Shown here piece by piece: positions 60,699 to 64,000 of a stretch of DNA of 64,000 nucleotides. The translations under genes and the position numbers were made by a program. This DNA comes from Pseudomonas sp. CFII64 (lineage in GTDB: Bacteria; Pseudomonadota; Gammaproteobacteria; Pseudomonadales; Pseudomonadaceae), in assembly GCF_000416235.1 (NCBI RefSeq), contig NZ_ATLO01000054.1, positions 41,979 to 105,978 on the forward strand, given 5' to 3'. Under the pieces are notes generated by a model. That model made no database searches and was not told the DNA's origin. It worked only from the letters and a program-made list of their open reading frames with translations. The first letter of the stretch is position 1; each line of letters begins with the position of its first letter.

Positions 60699-61664
60699 AT
60701 GAGCAATCACGGTAAGGCAGTTTTCCTCGACCACACGTCCCTGGATCTGGGCGATCTGGACTTGGGTACGTTGCGCGAATGTTTCGCCGATCTGGTGCTG
60801 CATGCCAGCACCACACCCGATCAGGTGATTGAGCGTCTGCAAGGCGCCAGCGTGGCGATCAGTAACAAGATCATGATTGATGCCGCCACATTCGCCGCAT
60901 GTCCCGACTTGAAGCTGGTGCTGGTGACGGCGACCGGCACCAACAACGTCGACCTGGAGGCCGCCCGCCAGCACGGTGTCACCGTATGCAATTGTCAGGG
61001 TTACGGCACGCCGTCGGTGGCGCAGCACACGCTGATGCTGTTGCTCGCCCTCGCCACCCGGCTGCCGGACTACCAGAGCGCGGTGCAACACGGCCAATGG
61101 CAGAAGTCGAAACAGTTTTGCCTGCTGGACTTCCCGATTTTCGAACTGGAAGGCAAAACTCTGGGTTTGTTGGGGCATGGCGAACTCGGCGGCGCGGTGG
61201 CGAAGCTGGCTGAAGCCTTTGGCATGCGCGTCTTGCTCGGGCAGATCCCCGGCCGCCCGGCCCGCGCTGATCGCTTGCCGCTTGCGCAACTGCTGCCGCA
61301 GATTGACGCCTTGACCTTGCACTGCCCGCTCAACGAGCACACCCGCGACATGATCGGCGCCCATGAACTGAGCCTGCTCAAGCCCCATGCATACGTGATC
61401 AACACGGCTCGAGGCGGGCTGATCAATGAACAGGCGCTGGCGGATGCGCTACGTAATGGCCACTTGGGCGGCGCGGCATCGGATGTGTTGACCGTGGAGC
61501 CGCCGGTCGCTGGCAACCCGCTCTTGGCTGGCGATATTCCGCGCCTGATCATTACCCCGCACAGTGCCTGGGGCGCTCGTGAGGCGCGGCAACGGATTGT
61601 TACCCAGGTGACGGAAAATGCGCTGGGGTTCTTTGCCGGTAATCCGGTGCGGGTGGTGAGCTGA
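60699..61664 (+). CDS. D-2-hydroxyacid dehydrogenase (glycerate/hydroxypyruvate reductase-like)
   Basis: 321 residues. Cofactor motif GLLGHGELGGAVA, catalytic Arg in NTARGGLINE, Glu in LTVEPPV and His in ITPHSAWGAREARQR. Resembles glycerate dehydrogenase (HprA), with the block TGTNNVDLEAARQHGVTVCNCQGYGTPSVAQH. It is a second member of the superfamily in the window but is clearly distinct from the GhrB-like one. Context gives no substrate. Confidence 0.9.
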   Translation: MSNHGKAVFLDHTSLDLGDLDLGTLRECFADLVLHASTTPDQVIERLQGASVAISNKIMIDAATFAACPDLKLVLVTATGTNNVDLEAARQHGVTVCNCQGYGTPSVAQHTLMLLLALATRLPDYQSAVQHGQWQKSKQFCLLDFPIFELEGKTLGLLGHGELGGAVAKLAEAFGMRVLLGQIPGRPARADRLPLAQLLPQIDALTLHCPLNEHTRDMIGAHELSLLKPHAYVINTARGGLINEQALADALRNGHLGGAASDVLTVEPPVAGNPLLAGDIPRLIITPHSAWGAREARQRIVTQVTENALGFFAGNPVRVVS

Positions 61665-61688
61665 TAGCGGGAGATCCCGTGCAGACTG

Positions 61689-61783
61689 TGTGGGACCGGA
61701 TATATCCGGAAAAGCGGTGTCAGGGTCAGGGAAATCTCCGCCGCCTGGACTGGCCATTCGCGAATGAATTCGCTCCTACGGGG
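61689..61783. repeat. REP-like elements of two families
   Basis: GTGGGACCGGATATATCCGGAAAAG (61690-61714) followed by TTCGCGAATGAATTCGCTCCTACGGGGG (61757-61784), between the dehydrogenase and rsmC. Confidence 0.75.
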
Positions 61784-61844
61784 GACGGCGCGTAGTTGAC
61801 TGCGAAGCTCTGCTAGACTGCGCCCCTTTTCAAGGAGCCCTTCA

Positions 61845-62843
61845 ATGGACCCGCGCAGTGAAGTGTTACTCCGTCAGGCCGAGCTGTTTCAGGGTTCGCT
61901 GCTGCTGGCTGGCTTGCCGGCAGATGATTTGCTTGGCCGTTTGCCAAAAGCACGCGGCTGGTGCTGGCATGCGGGCGATCAAGCCGCGCTGGATGCCCGT
62001 TTCGAAGGCCGCACGCACTTTGGCGTCGACGCGCCGCAGGAACCCTTCGACGCTGCCGTGGTGTTTCTGCCCAAGTCCCGCGACCTGACCGATTACATCC
62101 TTAATGCCCTGGCTTCGCGACTGGCCGGCCGCGAGTTGTTCCTGGTCGGCGAGAAGCGCAGCGGTATTGAAGCGGCAGCCCGCCAGTTGAGCCCGTTCGG
62201 TCGCGCCCGCAAGCTGGACAGCGCGCGGCACTGCCAACTGTGGCAGGTCACTGTCGAAACCGCCCCGCAAGCAGTAACCCTGGAAAGCCTCGCCCAGCAT
62301 TACGAAGTGGAAATGGAAGATGGTCCACTGAAAGTCGTCAGCCTGCCGGGCGTCTTCAGCCACGGTCGTCTGGATCGCGGCTCGGCGCTGCTGTTGCAAA
62401 ACATCGACAAGCTGCCCAGCGGCAATCTGCTGGATTTCGGCTGTGGTGCCGGTGTACTCGGCGCTGCGGTAAAACGTCGCTACCCGCACAACAACGTCAT
62501 CATGCTCGACGTGGACGCTTTCGCCACCGCCAGCAGCCGTCTGACTCTCGCCGCCAATGGCCTGGAAGCCGAGGTATTGACCGGCGACGGGATCGACGCC
62601 GCGCCCATGGGTTTGAGCACGATTCTGAGCAATCCACCGTTCCATGTCGGGGTGCATACCGATTATCAGGCAACGGAAAACTTGCTGCGAAAAGCACGCC
62701 AACATCTGAAATCAGGTGGCGAACTACGCTTGGTTGCGAATGCCTTCCTCAAGTATCAACCGCTGATCGAAGAGCACCTGGGCGTGTGCGCGATCAAGGC
62801 TCAGGGCAATGGTTTCCGGATTTACCGCGCCAAGCGCGCCTGA
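61845..62843 (+). CDS. rsmC: 16S rRNA m2G1207 methyltransferase
   Basis: 332 residues with two methyltransferase-like domains. The N-terminal one is degenerate; the C-terminal one has the SAM motif LDFGCGAGVLGAAV and the catalytic NPPFHVG. RsmC methylates G1207 of 16S rRNA in the 30S subunit. The start at 61845 follows AAGGAGCCCTTCA, a strong ribosome binding site. Confidence 0.95.
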   Translation: MDPRSEVLLRQAELFQGSLLLAGLPADDLLGRLPKARGWCWHAGDQAALDARFEGRTHFGVDAPQEPFDAAVVFLPKSRDLTDYILNALASRLAGRELFLVGEKRSGIEAAARQLSPFGRARKLDSARHCQLWQVTVETAPQAVTLESLAQHYEVEMEDGPLKVVSLPGVFSHGRLDRGSALLLQNIDKLPSGNLLDFGCGAGVLGAAVKRRYPHNNVIMLDVDAFATASSRLTLAANGLEAEVLTGDGIDAAPMGLSTILSNPPFHVGVHTDYQATENLLRKARQHLKSGGELRLVANAFLKYQPLIEEHLGVCAIKAQGNGFRIYRAKRA

Positions 62844-62879
62844 AAATAAGCGCTTGCCGAATGCCGCTTGCGTAGGCAG

Positions 62880-63060
62880 AATCCGCTCCGTCCTAGGGGA
62901 GTAGTCTCCCACGAGCATCATGCTCGTCCGGTACGCATCAACATACTTGGTCCTCAGACCATGGTGCGTACGACCCCGAATCCGCTCAGACGGATCGGTG
63001 GTTTGACCAGACCTATGACACGAACACCTTACCCGGGGCGGGGAGGTTGTACGTGTCATA
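62880..63060 (+). ncRNA. yybP-ykoY (Mn2+) riboswitch
   Basis: The leader contains the conserved CCTAGGGGAGTAG followed by a CCCACGAGC/GCTCG arm and CATCAACATACTT, both hallmarks of the yybP-ykoY element, in which these two loops dock to bind manganese. A later ATGACACG (63014-63021) and CGTGTCAT (63052-63059) can form an expression-platform stem. It lies between rsmC and the UPF0016 gene, for which it should turn on expression at high Mn2+. Ends are approximate. Confidence 0.9.
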
Positions 63061-63092
63061 GCCGTGTCGACCCGCCCCTTAGGAAAACCCTG

Positions 63093-63677
63093 ATGCTGGA
63101 ATCCCTGTTGGTCCCCACCGCTGTAGTCGCACTTGCCGAAATCGGTGACAAGACCCAACTGCTCGCCCTCATTCTCGCCGCGCGCTTTCGCAAGCCCTGG
63201 CCGATCATCGCCGGCATTGTCGCGGCCACCCTGGCCAACCACGCTGCGGCGGGTGCGGTCGGCGCCTGGTTTGGCAGTTTCTTCTCCGACGCCACGCTGC
63301 ACTGGATTCTCGCCGCGAGCTTCACCGCCACCGCGTTGTGGACGCTGGTCCCGGACAAGCTGGACGATGACGAAGCCAGCAATGGCCGCAAATTCGGGCC
63401 ATTCCTGACCACGCTGATTGCGTTCTTCATCGCGGAAATCGGCGACAAGACGCAAATCGCCACGGTGATGCTGGCCGCGCAATATTCCTACCTTTGGCTG
63501 GTGATTATCGGCACGACGCTGGGCATGTTGATCGCCAACGTACCGGTAGTGCTGGCGGGCAATTTCGCCGCCGACAAACTGCCGCTGACCTTGATCCGGC
63601 GCCTGGCGGCCTGCGCCTTCTTCGTGCTGGCACTGGTCGCGGTGTACAAGGCGATGCAGGTCAGTGGCTGGGTATGA
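63093..63677 (+). CDS. UPF0016/TMEM165-GDT1 family manganese exporter
   Basis: 194 residues with six helices and the twofold repeat motif E-x-GDKT: AEIGDKTQLLALILAARF and AEIGDKTQIATVMLAAQY. Family members (GDT1, TMEM165, bacterial MneA) move Mn2+ or Ca2+. The Mn2+-sensing yybP-ykoY leader supports Mn2+ export here. AGGAAAACCCTG precedes ATG 63093; longer frames would run into the riboswitch. Confidence 0.93.
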   Translation: MLESLLVPTAVVALAEIGDKTQLLALILAARFRKPWPIIAGIVAATLANHAAAGAVGAWFGSFFSDATLHWILAASFTATALWTLVPDKLDDDEASNGRKFGPFLTTLIAFFIAEIGDKTQIATVMLAAQYSYLWLVIIGTTLGMLIANVPVVLAGNFAADKLPLTLIRRLAACAFFVLALVAVYKAMQVSGWV

Positions 63678-63710
63678 TCAACCTTGATCTTTCGGTAAAG
63701 AATGGACCTG

Positions 63711-63798
63711 TCGGACCGGCTTTAGCCGGGAGGGTGAGTGTTCAGACAACAGACCCGCTGCGAATGGGCCGGCCTCCTCCCGGCTAAAGCCGGTCCTA
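63711..63798. repeat. Inverted REP pair
   Basis: TCGGACCGGCTTTAGCCGGGAGGG and GGCCTCCTCCCGGCTAAAGCCGGTCCTA in opposite orientation, after the UPF0016 gene. The right end abuts the next reading frame. Confidence 0.88.
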
Positions 63799-64000
63799 TG
63801 TATGGAGTCGTCAACGACCCGCAACATCCCATGCACCGCATGCTCTGGCCGGATGCCGCGCAGCAGGATCTCGACGCGCCGTATCAAGCGCCCACCCATC
63901 CGGATATCAATCAGGGCGATGGCACTTTTCGGGCGACGGAACTGGCCCACACCGAACAGGACAGTCTGGCTCCCGCCGGCGCGTACACGACGATCGATGC
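63798..64000 (+). CDS. Unidentified frame, cut by window end
   Basis: An open frame from ATG 63798 to the window end (67 codons), with coding-like use of GC-ending codons. It reads MYGVVNDPQHPMHRM, then a charged, Ala/Asp/Pro-rich stretch (DLDAPYQAPTHPDINQGDGTF). The DPxHPxHxM start recalls, weakly, C-terminal modules of some secreted toxins (XVIPCD), but this is not enough for a call. The start lies at the edge of a REP element with no ribosome binding site, so it may be the remnant of a longer gene. Confidence 0.4.
   Translation, partial: MYGVVNDPQHPMHRMLWPDAAQQDLDAPYQAPTHPDINQGDGTFRATELAHTEQDSLAPAGAYTTID

Overview
The window is from the chromosome of a fluorescent-type Pseudomonas. Evidence is the GC-rich coding, the intergenic palindromes with a GGACCGGCTT-AGCCGGGAGG core (REP-like) and the GCGAGCAAGCTCGC type, and recognisable Pseudomonas genes (galactose dehydrogenase Gal, a short-LOV photoreceptor of the P. 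putida SB1 type, DUF3509, DUF3565, the peroxiredoxin/trxB/cysZ neighbourhood). No phage, insertion sequence, CRISPR array, rRNA or tRNA gene was seen. I do not assign a species.

Layout. 1-4.3 kb: start of a putative efflux outer-membrane lipoprotein, a divergent LysR regulator, a GhrB-type 2-ketoacid reductase, an EamA exporter and a divergent AraC regulator. 4.3-16.2 kb: two iron-uptake signalling loci. The first is a complete fecIRA ferric dicitrate system divergent from a DUF3649-PepSY-DUF3325 membrane operon; the second is an ECF sigma/anti-sigma pair with an FhuA-type receptor, separated by an HPF-like gene. Both sigma genes have a Fur-box-like sequence upstream. 16.2-22.2 kb: DUF3509, psiE, yebG with a perfect LexA box, and a leucine dehydrogenase plus 2-oxoacid dehydrogenase E1a/E1b/E2 operon. 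22.3-27.7 kb: SirB1-like protein, an orphan hypothetical, an aldolase-hydrolase-SDR operon and a flavodoxin.

27.7-33.2 kb is a putative light-response and pterin block: short LOV protein, PilZ-like protein, a LitR/CarH-type MerR regulator that lacks the B12 motif, a membrane ABM-domain protein, and folM-folE-folX-DUF1244-hopJ behind a double TGTACA site. 33.2-34.6 kb is a non-coding stretch made of three copies of one repeat family. 34.6-37.3 kb: trxB and a 2-Cys peroxiredoxin behind a near-perfect OxyR site, then cysZ. 37.3-39.2 kb is an AT-richer islet with two small proteins sharing an N-terminal module and a secreted FlhE-like protein.

39.2-49.6 kb is mostly core: glycosyltransferase, Old Yellow Enzyme, glutathione peroxidase, slyD, DUF3565, pta, a PlsC-type acyltransferase whose 3' end is amplified into a 246-bp tandem array, OmpA-type lipoprotein, MBL hydrolase and galactose dehydrogenase. 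50.0-59.7 kb: an HD-GYP protein, a MalT-type LuxR regulator, DUF1329/DUF1302 envelope proteins and an AlkK-like acyl-CoA ligase, probably one lipid-utilisation locus. 59.9-64 kb: LysE exporter, D-2-hydroxyacid dehydrogenase, rsmC, a yybP-ykoY (Mn2+) riboswitch with its UPF0016 exporter, and the start of an unidentified frame.

The strongest candidates for undescribed biology are the shared-leader small proteins next to FlhE, the light/pterin block, and the DUF1302/DUF1329/ligase locus with its palindromic site.
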